Below are positions 63,775 through 64,000 of a stretch of DNA of 64,000 nucleotides, piece by piece (the first letter of the stretch is position 1; each line of letters starts with the position of its first letter). Source of the DNA: Amorphochlora amoebiformis (lineage: Eukaryota > Cercozoa > Chlorarachniophyceae). The DNA is taken from positions 248,001-312,000 of the forward strand of contig BAAHQB010000126.1 in assembly GCA_054601695.1 (NCBI GenBank). Direction: 5' to 3'. The position numbers and the translations under genes were made by a program. The notes beneath the pieces were generated by a model. That model worked only from the letters and a program-made list of their open reading frames with translations. It had not been told where the DNA came from and did no database searches.

Positions 63775-64000
63775 GTATTTCCGCTAGATCACTATTACCT
63801 ATCATTTAGAATAATTCAACTCTTCATCAAAACACCAACTCGCAGATTTTGCACATTTTGTTTTTGGTCAAATGGAACCAATTCTGCACATTTTCCGATG
63901 AAAATGCATCGATTGTGTTAGATAGTAACTTTCGCAATATTTCGTAGTAGTTAAGTAATTAGGTGCATCCATTGATAAAACTGAAATGCTTTTGGCATAT
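63775..64000 (+). other. right edge: intron or 3' sequence of the mucin-like gene
   Basis: Non-repetitive bases after the putative donor at 63775. A short frame continues but reads through stops in the phase required, so the next exon is probably beyond the window. Confidence 0.4.

Overview
This is a 64 kb stretch of nuclear DNA from a eukaryote, probably a unicellular protist or alga. It has GT-AG introns everywhere, telomere-like TTAGGG tracts, microsatellites and no bacterial features. More than half of it by eye is (TA)n microsatellite. Almost every long open frame reading Tyr-Ile-Tyr-Ile is an artefact of that satellite. A Pro/Ser/Thr-repeat secreted protein ending in an SEA-like segment would suit a stramenopile or a related alga, but I cannot fix the lineage.

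Reading exons by splice signals and intron phase gives three clear genes. (1) At 217-1061 on the minus strand is the N-terminal half of a splicing factor of the ESS2/DGCR14 (Bis1) family, running off the left edge. (2) From 39966 down to at least 11535 on the minus strand is one ~28 kb gene with about 37 very small exons. It encodes an ADAM-type (M12B) membrane metalloprotease: signal peptide, reprolysin prodomain, catalytic domain with an HExxH...HD zinc site and Met-turn, disintegrin domain, Cys-rich region, one transmembrane helix and a basic tail. All junctions keep phase except one unresolved link in the N-terminal catalytic part. (3) From 40353 to at least 63774 on the plus strand is a gene of 53 exons for a secreted Pro/Ser/Thr-rich protein of at least ~2,860 residues with proline at nearly every fifth position. 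All 52 junctions keep phase; it runs off the right edge.

Genes 2 and 3 start head to head, 386 bp apart, so a membrane sheddase and a mucin-like surface protein may share a promoter. Gene 3 grew by duplication: a five-exon module of 483 coding bases is repeated four times with ~1.5-1.6 kb spacing, and four longer exons are 270-418 residue paralogous blocks. Gene 2 and the small exons at 3-5 kb show a second process. Many single tiny exons have extra, usually truncated copies a few hundred bases away in the (TA)n sea, including six copies of one 32-nt exon and several copies of the zinc-site exon.

Other elements are a 500 bp minisatellite whose orientation flips in the middle (5.2-5.7 kb), a 350 bp inverted-repeat (MITE-like) element at 18.06-18.41 kb with a half copy at 34.2 kb, and interstitial telomere-like DNA at 9.07 and 11.4-13.04 kb. 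I saw no tRNA or rRNA gene and no CRISPR array.
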